64,000 nucleotides of DNA from Sordariomycetes sp. S80-01Y (GCA_037042185.1 JAXQJY010000030.1:2666001-2730000); one strand, 5' to 3'. Positions 34,639 through 45,830 are shown, numbered from the stretch's first letter. Made by a program: numbers and translations. The notes: a model not told the origin generated them from the letters alone.

Positions 34639-35703
34639 CTACCCTTTAGACCTTGCAGAATGTTTCTTTTCCCAATGCCGTGTCAAATGGTCAGCTCTAG
34701 CAAATGTCTCCTTGCACCCAACACCTGAGCAAGCAATCCTATCGCGATTTGTTCGATGAGTATTGACATGCCTCCTCGTGTCAGTGCCAGTTTTGAATCG
34801 GTCGAAGCAAAATAGACACTGAAATGCCCGGAAGTGGTCCTTTCTGTAATGTTTTCTGCGCACAAGAGATTAGCATCATGTTGCCGTGGTAGTTGAAGAG
34901 ACTCTGGCGGCAAGAACTAAAGTCACAATGCAGAATTTACGTACCTTCGACAGCTGCGACGCGTGAACACTTCATTACAGCCGATGCAAGCGTAGGGGCT
35001 GCCCGTACAGTCGAACTGGGTTTCAATGGACGGCATTGGAAATTCACGGTACATCTGCTGCCACTCATCTTCAGTCGGCGACGTATTGGCATGCAGATCT
35101 GTCGAAGCTGGATCGTACGTAGCGTAGGTCGCATCCTCCTCAGGGTCAGGATGGCCAGAATATGAGGCAGGGGATCCGCCATAGCTATCATCAAACGATA
35201 CGACACTCTACGGAGTGGAAGTAGAATCGTTGGTGACAGCCGATTGGTCAATTCCGAGAAACTCATCCTCTGGCATGGCCTGTGTCATCGGGGGAGCTGC
35301 GATGCCTGTTGGGATCACCATGTCGCTCTGGAAAGAACCGATAGTGTATGTTGGATTGGGATAGGCGGAAGACATGCTAGAGGGATCGAAAGCATTGGCG
35401 TCCATGTTGCCGTAGCCATGTGCGTCGTTGGCATCATAGAAATCAAGCGACGATTGATCGATGTCGAACGCGTTGTTGGTAAAATATGGCTGGGAAAAGA
35501 ACTGTGTACTATCGCTTGGTAGATCATGAGGCACCGGCTCATGATCCGCGATGGGTTCTTGAAAGTAGGAATTAGCGAGGCACACGCATCTAGCCTGTAG
35601 TAGGCTCGTACTCACCATCGTTAGGATAGGCAAGGTTCTCAGCCGGCCACGCCCCGCCAGTCGGCGGAGCGTGGATGTTGTTTCGACGTCGGTTTGTGAC
35701 CAT
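34639..35703 (-). CDS. C2H2 zinc-finger protein, frame interrupted by a single TAG
   Basis: Three exons: 35703-35616, 35557-34945 and 34855-34639. They total 306 codons including one internal TAG (35210-35208) and the final stop. The N-terminal half is acidic and Gln/Asn/Ser/Pro-rich, like an activation region (FFSQPYFTNNAFDIDQ, TQAMPEDEFLGIDQ). After the TAG the same frame continues with DDSYGGSPASYSGHPDPEED and EDEWQQMYREFPMP. Three zinc fingers end the protein: YACIGCNEVFTRRS...KHYRKDH, QCLFCFDRFKTGTDTRRHVNTH, and CSGVGCKETFARADHLTRHW. All splice sites are standard. The single interruption could be a nonsense mutation (CAG to TAG), or a site recoded by A-to-I editing; see the hairpin entry. 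If unedited, the product would end after about 164 residues and lack the fingers. Confidence 0.72.
35204..35217 (-). other. Perfect hairpin with the internal TAG in its loop
   Basis: On the coding strand the sequence is CACTC-CGTA-GAGTG: a 5-bp perfect stem with a 4-base loop. The A at 35209, the middle base of the in-frame TAG, is the last base of the loop. Filamentous ascomycete A-to-I mRNA editing favours UAG with the target A in a hairpin loop. The structure is read directly; that it is edited is inference. Confidence 0.6.
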
Positions 35704-37638
35704 GAAGTGTTTGTATTTTGTAATTGAGGGCATTGACTTGGTATAGCAACGGGGGGTGTCATCCTGGGATGGTCAGGCGGCGGCTATTTATTTTACTTGG
35801 GTACGTAACAAATGCCTGCTACTGCGAATCCCAACATGCAGATAATCGACACAATATCGAGCACATTCGAGCTGTAAAGTCGCTGACGCCACTGGGAAGC
35901 TCCAGGCGCACTCATAGATACGTGGCTTGGAGAACTGCATTTGAGACGAGGACAACTGGCGGTATGCATGCGGGGGGCCGACCATCCTCTTCTGCCGCCT
36001 CTGGCTATCTGCACTTTCCTTCTGCTGCTAAAGTGATTGGATGCACATGTGAAGTGCAGATGAAGGAGACGCATGAGTGAACTATGTGTTTGTTAGCCTA
36101 GGATACCGGAAGTTCGAGTCTACTGCCTTAACGATAACCACTTGAATACCGCGCCTAGTTCCTGAATGGCCCCAACCACGACGTTTGGTACATAGGGCCG
36201 AGTATGTGTCGTGGGCTCTAACGTTGGATTCGAGGGCTACTTAGCTACTTTCTGATTTTAAACTTGCGTACCCCCCAAAGCCAGGGAAACGAAGAAGAGG
36301 GAGCCCGGAGTGGCAGGCAACGAGGCAATCAGACGCCAAGAAGATACATTACCTCTTGAAGCAGATAAGCAAGCTTCCTTTCCGCTGAGATCAAATCAAA
36401 GGTGCCATGAAATCGGTCGAGAAGGCTCAGAATGGAACAGGGTTGTTTTTCCATCGATTGATTGGTGAACCTCGTATGCAACACGGCCGGAAGTGCAAAA
36501 TGGCTGCGAGAGGCAGACCACCACTGCGTCAGATGATCGACCAAGATTCACATTGCGCGCCCGCTAAATCAAGGGGCAAAATTCGTACGGGAAGCATATC
36601 AGTTTGCGTTTTCTTGTCCAGCGACACACCGTGACCCACGCATGGCCGAAGCGGACACGCCTTGTACCCTACGACGTCTCTATGTTGTCACGTTGCAGGT
36701 TGAATCTCCAGGTCTCCCATGGTGTTGGCCAAGCAGTTGGCAATTCAATATCTCCGTAGCTGCAGAGTCCAGGAGATCTAAAGGCAATAGAGTAGTGAAA
36801 GGCTCCCTATAGTGGCCCGAGAGAATGCGGTCGTAGAGGGCCAGTAAATTGCTAAATAATTTTCATACATACCACTAATTAAACACTTTTCGACGAAGGA
36901 TATCAGCGAGGAATTTCTATACAGACGGCCGAGTCGTGGAAACAGGACCGTGGCGACGCTGTATCGGTTCTCACTAGCGGCATTGCCCTATGAGGTGGAC
37001 GCAATGGGTTAGGCTCGACGAGACCCTTGGGGGAGACCTGTGTGGTCCCGCTGGTGTCGATGTGTTTTTCCGTGGGTTGCAAATGTATCGAGCCGTCTGA
37101 CGTCTCGAGGGCGGCTCATCGCGCTTCGTGGCGGGCCGTGGAAGTCTCCGGTGTGGGGGATGAAGATGCGCACGTTGAAGCTGTCCGGTGGGCTGGTGCG
37201 ACGACAGGAGCCTTCATGAATGGTGATTCTGATATAGTAATTCTCGGTATTCGAGAGCTTCTTTACAGGAGGATGATTGACGTGACTCGGCTGGCGTCGA
37301 GGCTGGGTGTATCTGGCTTTGTACTTGGCGGAGTCCATGTTTACTGGCGTGACCGAATTGAGAGACTGAAGCTTCTTGGGCTAGGAAGAAAAGAGGGAGC
37401 CTTGAAGTTTATGAAGGTTGATTTATCGCCCGCAGTCGAGGCGTTGTCTTTACCCACTGCTTGTCCAGGCTTGACAAGCACAGGCTGATTGGCAATTACA
37501 CTTGCCTGCTGCTGATGCAGGACAACCAGTATAACTCTTGTTCGCTGTCGCATATCCCAAAATGTCTGACTGCCACCCATGTGAAGCAATCAATGTTCTT
37601 TCGCCTTTCCAAACCAGTCAGTAGGAAGCTCCTCGGCC
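35704..37638. other. Long intergenic stretch, one doubtful open frame
   Basis: Upstream region of the C2H2 gene and the 3' flank of the next minus-strand gene. A 109-codon minus-strand frame (37338-37009) begins with ATG but is rich in Arg, His and Pro, overlaps an equally long frame on the other strand and matches no family, so it is not called as a gene. Confidence 0.45.
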
Positions 37639-38265
37639 TCAACCAGCGCCGGCGCCTGCACCTCCACCGCCGGCTGAAGCGTTCTGCCGCCTTCTTATCA
37701 GATCGTACAGCGTCACGACCGTCATCAGAACTTTCAAGTCGAAATCCTCTCCCCAATCCCCCCTGATCTCAAGCGTGCCGCACTTGCTGACGCCACGCTC
37801 GTGCGTGAAGACGGCCAGGACCCTACCCGCCCCGTCGACGAGCTTGAAGTCCTGGCTGCTGAAGCCCGAGGCCTTCATGCCCTGCACGCTCTCGTGCTTG
37901 GTCTTCTTCCAAGTCAGCGGCACGGGCACGTCACTTTCCCCGGGCAAGGCTGCGGGAAAGGAGAATTCGAAGCGCGGCGCTCCCTGTCGGGTAACATCGT
38001 CCCATTGGATGTTGGGCGAGGAAGGGTCGCCGAGTCCCAGCGTGAACGATCGAGAGGCCTTGGGGGTGTGGACGCAGGCCACGATGGGTGGGTCATCTTT
38101 CAAAGACGCTCCCCTGTGGAGGGCGAGGTTTGGTTTGCCGCGGGTAAAGACAGAGATGTCAACGACAAAGGCCACGGGAGAGGAATCGCTCTCTGGCCGG
38201 ATGTCGTAGTGGCGGGAGAAGGCCGGTTTGGACAGTTTCCAGGTGCGCGGCCGTGGAGCGTCCAT
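37639..38265 (-). CDS. Conserved fungal protein, possibly tubby-like fold
   Basis: A single exon of 208 residues from ATG 38265 (MDAPRPRTWK). An upstream in-frame ATG at 38358 is possible but adds an unlike extension. Alternating beta-strand patterns run through the protein: FSRHYDIRPE, VAFVVDISVFTRGKPNLALH, PPIVACVHTP, SFTLGLGDP, VPLTWKKTKHESVQG, SQDFKLVDGAGRVLAVFTHE, and FDLKVLMTVVTLYDLIRR at the end of the domain. This layout is widespread in ascomycete proteins without assigned function and recalls the tubby/LURP1-type fold, which is a guess from strand pattern. The tail is Gly/Ala-rich. It is divergent from the glycine-zipper gene. Confidence 0.7.
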   Translation of the reverse strand: MDAPRPRTWKLSKPAFSRHYDIRPESDSSPVAFVVDISVFTRGKPNLALHRGASLKDDPPIVACVHTPKASRSFTLGLGDPSSPNIQWDDVTRQGAPRFEFSFPAALPGESDVPVPLTWKKTKHESVQGMKASGFSSQDFKLVDGAGRVLAVFTHERGVSKCGTLEIRGDWGEDFDLKVLMTVVTLYDLIRRRQNASAGGGGAGAGAG

Positions 38266-39079
38266 TGTGATGTTTGACAAGCAGCTGCGAATCAAGCCTC
38301 GAGATGCGAATTGCGCGGATGTGATGTTGATGTTTCCAGCTGTTGTGATGTTATACAACCACGTGAGCTGTCAGGTCCGGTAAGGCTGGTGGGTATGAGG
38401 TCATAACCTGATCGACACGGCGCAGCCACTCTGGGGGTGAGCTACGAAGGTGGAGGAGCTGACAGACGCGAAGCTTGACAAACGAGAACCGAGAAGTGCA
38501 TCCGAGGCGTCGAATGGAAAAGAGACAACGCCATCGCAGAATCAACGTATGACAGTCGTGTTTGTCGTATCTCGCGGCTCCGAACCAAGACGCACGAGAC
38601 GGAGGACCGAGTGGGCCTCCAACCCGCCGTGCCTGATGGCCCCGGCCTGGGCGACGGACATGTGGGGATGACCTCGAAGCTGCGTTGCATCCGAGCCACA
38701 TCACCTCGCACCTCAGGCAGCTGAAAATAGCAGCGCAGTTCTGTTGACGTCGCGCTGCGCTGCGCAAGCCACATGCTCGCCCCTGCCGACGCAGCCGTCA
38801 CGCTGGCCAACCTGCGCTGGCAGTGCCTCAAGCCTCCCGGTGCGCCCCGCCGCAGTCACTGCGCCACCCCACCAGCCCACAGACGCCGTGACCCCGCTGA
38901 GGTGCCCCTCTCTCGGGCCTACCGGCACCCTGGAAGCTCGTCGTCGCTGTCAGTGGCCTCCCACTTCCCTGGCCTCCACCATCTGCACGCACCTTACATA
39001 CATACATATACTCGAACCCCAGCCGACTCGACCTACAACTCGCATCTCCATTATCGATCGAACCCTCAAACCCCTCGAA
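38266..39079. promoter_or_regulatory. Divergent upstream region
   Basis: Lies between the starts of the conserved protein (minus) and the glycine-zipper protein (plus). The last 350 bases are open in several frames but CT-rich and leader-like, with CATACATACATATA before the ATG at 39080. No gene was called. Confidence 0.45.
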
Positions 39080-39766
39080 ATGTCAAACCAAGACTACTAC
39101 GGCCAGCAACAAGGCGGCTACGGCCAGCCCCAGCACCCCCAGCAGCCCCAGTACGGCGGTCAGCCTCCCTACCCGCACTCTCCGCAGCCGCAGTACGGCG
39201 CGCACCAGCAGCAACATCATCAACAACAGCAACAATATGGCCACCAGCAGCCACAGTACGCGCAGCAGGGAGGCCACTCGCCCTACCCTCCACAGCAGAG
39301 CCCCTACGGCGCGCCCCCTCCCCATCAGCAGTACGGCCAGCAGTACCCTCCCCAGAGCCACTCGCCCCAGCCGGGCTACGGCCATCCGCCTCCCCAGCAG
39401 GACTACCGCTCGACCTCGCCCTATCCTCAGGGTCAACCAGCCCACGCCTATCCCGGCCAGCAACCCTACGGCCAGCACCCGCAGGGCGCGTATCCTCCAG
39501 GCCCCGGTGGCCCCGACGGCGAGAAGGGACTTGGCGCAACTCTGGCCGGAGGCGCGGCCGGCGCATGGGGCGCTCACAAGCTAGGCGGCACCGGCATGCT
39601 GGGCACGTTGGGTGCGGCGGCGGCGGGTGCGTTGGGCGCCAACTTTGTAGAGCACAAGGTCAAGGGCAAGAAGGGGAAGAAGGACAAGAAGCACAAGAAG
39701 GAGAAGAAGTACAAGTCCAGGGGAGGCTCGTCCTCTAGCTCGTCGAGCTCGAGCGACTCTGACTGA
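39080..39766 (+). CDS. Gln/Pro/Tyr/Gly-rich protein with glycine-zipper segment
   Basis: A single exon of 228 residues from ATG 39080. Residues 1 to about 145 are low-complexity repeats built from QYG, PQYG, PPQQ and HSPQP, like prion-type disordered regions. A glycine-zipper stretch follows (GLGATLAGGAAGAWGAHKLG, then GTLGAAAAGALGANFVEHKV), able to pack as a helical hairpin in membranes, as in bacterial 17-kDa surface-antigen domains and many fungal proteins of unknown role. The C-terminus is Lys-rich (KGKKGKKDKKHKKEKKYK) and ends in a run of serines with SDSD. The function is unknown. The start was chosen because upstream sequence in frame is leader-like. Confidence 0.8.
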   Translation: MSNQDYYGQQQGGYGQPQHPQQPQYGGQPPYPHSPQPQYGAHQQQHHQQQQQYGHQQPQYAQQGGHSPYPPQQSPYGAPPPHQQYGQQYPPQSHSPQPGYGHPPPQQDYRSTSPYPQGQPAHAYPGQQPYGQHPQGAYPPGPGGPDGEKGLGATLAGGAAGAWGAHKLGGTGMLGTLGAAAAGALGANFVEHKVKGKKGKKDKKHKKEKKYKSRGGSSSSSSSSSDSD

Positions 39767-41689
39767 TCGCGCAGAGAAACCAGGATCGGGAGCGCGCAAT
39801 GAGGGGACGGCGTTGGGGGGTAATGGGTTGGATTACGAGTCAACGGCCGGCTATAGACTGATAGTTCACACTGAAAATTCTCCTCGATTACGTATCGTTG
39901 GCAAGAGCGCTTCAATCAATATTGATCTTTCAACGGCGATACCTGCGCCGCAGCATCTAGGCACACAAGGCCAAACAGCCCTGCTCAGCTCGTCCACAAT
40001 GCTAGTGCTGTATGAGTATCATGTGATAGACCGGACTGTTTCAAGCACGCAACGACCATGACAGCAGCGAGAGCCGTCTTCAAGCAACGCCCTTCTCAAG
40101 CATTCGTTGTCAGCTCTGTTATCGCTCAGCATGGACAGCTGGAGTGGCGAAGGTACCAAAAGATGTTTGCGTGATCCTCCAGCGCCTTACGACAACAACG
40201 GGACAATTGTCTGGATAACATGGCGTCCAATACAGGACCTAGGTAAGAAAGGTCTGACAATAGCTAGTTCAATCTGCTCCATGTTGATGCCTTTCGCTGA
40301 GTAGCACGTAGTCTTTCAGTTCGTAAAGTTTCACGAAGGGCTTTAACAGTACGTAGTGCCTCGACGTAGCCGGTCAGTCTTAGTCTATGACCTAACCCCA
40401 ACGGCATGTAACAATTCTTTTATTCCTCCGCATTTTCTTGGGGAGCTTCTTGCTTCCGAAAAGCACATGACCTAACAAGGGCGGAAGGTGCCATTCATGG
40501 GCGTGCGAGTCCATATACACCCTGACCCCCGGGCAGGGATCGTGGGCGAAACGGGACTTCGAGCTAGTCTTCGGCTGGCTCATTTGACCGAAATATGTCA
40601 CCGAGGGCATGACTGCATTCACAAGAACCGGGCAGAGGGACTTTCGCTAGGCCTTGATGAGAGGAGTGCTGGAAGCGGGCATGTCCTGGTCAGACTGAGC
40701 AGAGCAGCCCGGAGCTGACAGGCTCTCTTACCAATACTAGTAGAAGCCGGAAGGTTCGAGGAAATGAATTGCTCTAGTCTAGCCGGATAATGTCCTTGAT
40801 TGTCGCTGGAAGGCACGAAGAGAAGATCATGCTCGATTCCTCAAATAACATCGGCTGAGCTTGCAGAGGCTATAACAGGCGTGAAAAGCTCCAAAAATCC
40901 ATTTTATTCTTTATAGAGAGTCCTTAGGTTCTTAGAAGTTCATTTCATGGCATTGAAGCAAGGTCTCTCGGCCTTTTAGCCTGGCTTGACTTGGTCGGTA
41001 CAGCGCAGCGATACGGGCTCTATTAGGCCACGCCTGAGCTTCTTGCCCGCATATAACTTGAAGAGAGAATCTGAAGGTGTCGCCACTGAGCGTCCAAGTT
41101 GTACTGCTTCTATAAATTGAAGCAATCCTGCGTCGGACCCTGACCAACGACGGCAAGCGACCATCGTGTAGTTGCGGACGACGCTGAGACTCGCTCCACT
41201 TTCCTTTGGAAGACTGAGTACAACAAAAAAGGAATGGATCTCCAGTCTCATAAGCCTCGCCGCGTAGGAAGACGTCAAGCTTTCGAGAAGAGTACAAGAA
41301 GCACTCGTTTTGCCGCTCATATAATCGTGGCGATTGTCTTACGCTTCTTAGAAGAGGGTCCTCCCGTAGGTGTGGAACAGCGAAACAGCCAACAATCAGC
41401 CGTTGGTGTGGTTAGGCTCTCATCGGGCAATTTTCAATGGCATGATGCAACTAGCGAGCATGCTGACTTTGATACGGAAGACTCCCAGAGTTAGGGTGAC
41501 CCCAAAGACTCGTTCTCGGATGAGCTAACGGCGCGGAGACGGCCCGGGGGAAGAAAGACCCGAACGGGATTGATGATTGGTTTCTATGGGATTCTGGAAT
41601 CCCACAACCGCCGTCGCTTTGTAACTCACGACGCAACCACAGCACGCGCATTTGTATAGACAGCGGCAAGTTGTGTAAAATTTGAAATC
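39767..41689. other. Long intergenic stretch, no supported gene
   Basis: Short overlapping frames on both strands (for example minus 41320-40976) show no domain, signal peptide or splice structure. No repeats beyond chance were noticed. Confidence 0.5.
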
Positions 41690-43132
41690 ATGGCTATCCT
41701 GGACAGCACGTTGGTGAAAGGTCGCGCTGTCGGTGCTTTGGCCTGCCAGTCAAATTCTTACCAGACCACTCTGGAGACGGAGGTTATCTCATGCGTCCAG
41801 GCGCCCAAGCTCGAGCAGAATGGTAGCAAGAATAAGCAGCAGCAGCAGCAGCAGCGGAAAACATCTGATGAGGACGAGTGGCTCATAGAGTGCGCCGATT
41901 CTGTCTTCTTCCCTGAAGGTACGGCAAACCTGCTTTTCAAATTGACAAAAGTCCTGGCAGTCTAATCAAATATCTCAGGCGGCGGCCAGCCGTGCGATCA
42001 CGGCACTCTGACCCTGCTCACCAGCGCTGACCAAAAGCCCATCCCCATCAGGAACGTACAAAGACAAGGCCTGCGGTGCATCATCTACTCGCCTGAGCCC
42101 TTCGCGCCTGGCGTGAAGATTCGCCAAGAGATCGACTGGAAACGGCGGTGGGACCATATGCAGCAACACACCGGACAGCATCTCCTCTCCGCCATCATGG
42201 AGAGCTACTGCCCCGAGCTTGAGACTCTTGGGTGGGGCATGGGCAGCGAGGGCAGCATGAACTATGTGGATGTTCAGCGCAAGCCGACGGACGAGGAGCT
42301 CGACAAGATCCAGGGGCTGTGCACACAAGCGATCCAGGATGATCACAAAATTTGGCTCGAGACGCCTGGCAACGCTAAGGATGACTCTCTGCCCGAGGAT
42401 TATGACAAGACAGAAGGTGTTGTACGGGTTATCCACATTGGTAATCTTGACGCCAACTCGTAAGTCATACCTCCAGCCCGTAGAGCTGACTGCCGTACTG
42501 ATCGAGAACACTCCAGCTGTTGCGGGACGCACTTAGCACAGACTTCACACATTGGTCTTGTGGTCTTTGGGTCGTCACAGCCGATCCATGGGAAGAACTG
42601 TCGACTCCAATTCATGACTGGGGACAGGGCCATCAACCTCGCCACCGCCTCCGTCAACGCCATCGGCACGCTTGCCAAACTCACATCCTCCAAGCTCGCT
42701 CCCGCAGAAGTGGTTGCCAAAGTCAAGGAGATGAGCGAGGCAGGCATGGAGTCTCGCCGTACGGAAAAGAAGCTCCTTTTGGAGATTGCAAAGTACGAAA
42801 GCGAACGAGCCAAGGCCGTCATCCAGACGGGGAAGGACGCGCTGGTTTATCGACCTGACGGCGGCATTGACTTCATCAATAAGGTAATTGGTGAGGTCAA
42901 GGATACCGTGGCGGGAACCGGTCTGGTGATCGTTGCCGCGACTGGACAGGCGAAGAGTGCCGGCTCGGTGGTCATCAACGGCGACAAGGAAGCCGTTGAT
43001 GTCGTGGCAGACAAGGTGAAGTCGGCTCTGCCGAGCATCAAAGGACATGGAAATGGCGGCAAATGGCAAGGGAAGGTATCGGAGTGGCAAAAGGTGGAGC
43101 TGAAGCAGTTCAAGGCGCTGTTTGCGCAATGA
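41690..43132 (+). CDS. AlaX/AARSD1-type alanyl-tRNA editing protein
   Basis: Three exons: 41690-41918, 41979-42459 and 42517-43132, giving 441 residues, the size of eukaryotic AARSD1. The zinc and editing-site residues are HMQQHTGQHLLSA (HxxxH) and CCGTHL (CxxxH). The joined sequence FFPEGGGQP across intron 1 is the hallmark of this domain, and VRVIHIGN, VVFGSSQP and LVYRPDGGIDFIN also fit. The C-terminal domain resembles the alanyl-tRNA synthetase C-Ala module (GSVVINGDKEAVD). The enzyme removes serine or glycine wrongly attached to tRNA-Ala in the cytosol. A stretch of six glutamines (CAG repeat) in exon 1 is an insertion not needed for the fold. No damage was seen. Confidence 0.9.
41837..41854 (+). 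repeat. CAG trinucleotide repeat coding six glutamines
   Basis: Six perfect CAG units in exon 1 of the AlaX-type gene. Length variation would change the protein without shifting the frame. Confidence 0.9.
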
Positions 43133-43343
43133 AGCCGGCCCTTTGCAAAGATGGACACGAGCATGTGCATAGAGATGAAGTAAATAGACATTTAGAGTGT
43201 ACAGGCCACAAGTTTCGTACCTGTATTGTATTGCTTCAAGCACTGTCTTAGTGAATAAGCTCTTGTATTTGATTGAGCAGCTGGGCAATGGTCTCAACGC
43301 TACCGTCATGACCATGATCACCAATAACCGACGCCCATAAACT

Positions 43344-43670
43344 CTAGCCCATCCTAGCGTCTAACAGTGCCAAGCTCTCTATATGAGGGAATGCGTCTTT
43401 ATAATGGATCCCGAAGGCGTCCTTAACAGCGTCGAAGTACGCCTGGCGGCTCTCGTCGATCTCGACGCCCGGACAGCTCATGTACGTTTTGAAGCCCTCG
43501 TCGGCGTTCGCCGCAAGGGCTGAGATGACCGCCCCTTTAATCTTGAAGGATATCTTCTACTAGGGTATCTCCCATCTCAATGCCCAAGCCACCGTCATGG
43601 CCCTCGTTCAAAGTGCTTATGGCTGAGGAAGCTAGCACGCGGCGACGGCAACAACAGTGGCGATCCACAT
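43344..43670 (-). pseudogene. Relic of a small secreted protein
   Basis: ATG 43670 begins a signal-peptide-like stretch (MWIATVVAVAAC) that meets TAG at once. Further down, LNEGHDGGLGIEMGDTL is open in one frame. A third piece in another frame, KGAVISALAANADEGF then YMSCPGVEIDESRQAYF and DAFGIHYKDAFP, ends with LLDARMG and TAG at 43346-43344. The pieces look like one former gene of about 100 codons with a lost frame; no intron join restores a clean reading. The family is not recognised. It lies 211 bases beyond the stop of the AlaX-type gene, convergent to it. Confidence 0.45.
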
Positions 43671-45349
43671 GGTGCTAAGTATACAGAGTAATTTTTGACT
43701 TATTGCTTTCGCCTTCAAGAGTCTAGATTGCTCTCACTTTGCTGCACGGGTCGCTGCATAGGCAGCGGTGCACCTTTCGCCATCCAACCGAGGAGTGGGC
43801 CTGGCGGTCTTTATAGAGCGCAACGCGCAAGATGGGACGAATCTCGGAGTTAGCTCTTCTTTCACATCATGCTACGTTGTGCCGTTGCCTCTTCCCTCGG
43901 TCGAATGGGCCATTGGACCGTGAGGTGTAAAAGACATTCAGCGCCCGTGCGACGCCTTCACGCTGGAGTACGCCGATGACATCGCTTGGTCACGACAACC
44001 CAGCTGCAGCGACTGCTTATCGCGGCCTTTTGAAACATTAAGCACCTCGTCTGCAGAATCTTGTTTCGAGTTCACTGCGCCTCGTCATCCCGGCCAAACG
44101 AGTCAGTTCCATGTCGAGGAGCTACAGGATGGGCCTCAATTCGTGGCCGGATCGCAACGACTCAATGCCTCTCTCTGGCCCTTCTTTTGCTACGGAATGG
44201 AGAAAGACTCCTCTCAGTCTCGTAGTTGAAAGTGCCGGCATCGTTTTGAACCTGTGAACTGCTGGACCGCTTGCCGCACCGGGAGCACCATCCGCAAGCA
44301 ATAGCCTCCTCCTCAGCAATGCTATCAAGGCACGGGACGTCAGGCAGAGGAGGGTATTTGTCCCTGACACGGTCCGTTCGCGCGTCCAGCAGAAGCGGTC
44401 CAAGGATTGACCTTGGACCAAAATTCCACGAGAGATGCCATAGTGTCACGCTGCGACGCTGCTCAGCACTAACCGCTGTTGTAAAAGTGGACCGAATCCC
44501 GAGTCCTTCTCGGTCCCGAGGAAAAGGAAGACCCCCAAGCACGTACTATGGACTATGGGCAAATGCCGTCCCCTGTCCCTGCGTCGGCCTCGGCATTGCA
44601 TTGCCGGCACGACACATGGTCCGTGGACCCGGACTACGGACTAGGTATAGTAGTAGCAGAGCAGGCAGGCAGCAGCGACGTCGCGGATGGACTAGGCGAA
44701 TCTTGTAAGGTGCCATGGATTCCTTCGCGACCGCATGACGACTGGCGCGCGCTCCGCTGGCTGCGATCCAGGCATGGGCGGCGCTTGACCCTCCAATCTC
44801 GATGGGGGCCAACCGCCTCTTGCGATCAGCGGCCCTCGTGGTCAATCCGGGACAGCCCTATCATTATCGACGATTTGGGGGCTCCCACGCCCCGGCGCCC
44901 CGGTACTCGTCCTGGCCACGACGCGCTGGAGCTGGGATTCCCCCACAATCCGGAACCCTATGAGGCGGCGAATGCCGTTCGCTCGTGGGACGACCGCTCT
45001 GCAGGGAGTGTTCTGGTGAGTACGTACCAGCACCGGCGCCAGCACCAGCGCGACCGCTCGTGGACGTTGCCCGAGCAGAAGGAATTCCCATGTTGGTGCC
45101 TGGTCACTTCTCATCGATCCTTTGATGGAACTTTGGTGTTGGGAGTCCCGAGAAGAAGCCGCTGGTGACATACCGTCCCTGCGTTGAGTGGTCCTTGTGC
45201 TAGGTGAGGATCAGGTATCTGAGGAGCGTAAATCCCAATTATAAAAGAGCCATCCTGTCTTTGACCAGTATCTACAAGACACAGCTCCAACAAACACACA
45301 AGCCCAGTCATCCACTTCCACTCTTCGCTCAGACGTCCCCATCTATAAG
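43671..45349. other. Long intergenic stretch upstream of the eight-cysteine secreted protein
   Basis: Frames on both strands between 44120 and 45170 overlap one another, are rich in Arg, Ser and Pro and show no family pattern. The last 110 bases are a core promoter with a TATA box, listed next. Confidence 0.5.
45240..45247 (+). promoter_or_regulatory. TATA box of the eight-cysteine secreted protein
   Basis: TATAAAAG lies 110 bases before the ATG at 45350 and is followed by a CA-rich leader, a typical strong fungal core promoter. Confidence 0.65.
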
Positions 45350-45830
45350 ATGCAGTTCACACTTGCCACCCTCTTCACTCTGGCCACCGCCGCCATGGCC
45401 GCTCCCAAGGAGCAGAGCCTCGACGCGCGCGGCGATGTAAGTCTCCGAGATCATTCCCAAGGACAGACCGCAGCCAGCTAACATCACCCACCAGGGCGCC
45501 ATCGTCTGCGGCCCCAGCACCGTCGTCAGCCAGACCCAGGAGCGCGAGCACTTCGTCGAGGGCCAGAACTACCTGCACGGACTGGGCGCGCAGTGCGGCT
45601 CCGCCGCCGGCCACTGCAGCCGCGTGTCGTGCTCCAACGACGCCGCCATCTGGCTGTGCAACAACAGCGGCGCCGACATCAACAACATGGACTGCGGCAT
45701 CCTCGCTGACTACGTCGACCACATCTTCGACCAGTGCCAGAAGGACGGCCTGTACGCCGTCGACTTTGCCGTCGGCTACCAGGAGAACACGGACGGCTGG
45801 GTCGTCCAGGCCGGCTGGAACAGCTGCTAG
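45350..45830 (+). CDS. Small secreted protein with eight cysteines
   Basis: Two exons, 45350-45436 and 45495-45830, give 140 residues. The signal peptide MQFTLATLFTLATAAMA is followed by a probable Kex2-like short pro-part ending DARGD. The mature protein has eight cysteines (IVCGP, AQCGS, GHCSR, VSCSN, WLCNN, MDCGI, DQCQK and the C-terminal NSC), enough for four disulphides. The motif CSNDAAIWLCNNSGADIN and the following DCGILADYVDHIFDQC recur in a large class of ascomycete secreted proteins of unknown role, including Ecp2-like candidates. The strong TATA box and codon use suggest high expression. A role at the host interface or as a surface protein is inferred. Confidence 0.85.

Noticed and set aside
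35208-35240. A tiny intron removing the in-frame TAG of the C2H2 gene
   Set aside because: The only frame-keeping GT...AG pair around the TAG would be 27 bases, too short for fungal splicing.
36100-36130. T-arm-like word AGTTCGAGTCT
   Set aside because: No cloverleaf could be formed around it.
37009-37338. 109-codon minus-strand frame as a gene
   Set aside because: It overlaps an equally long plus-strand frame, has biased Arg/His/Pro composition and matches no family.
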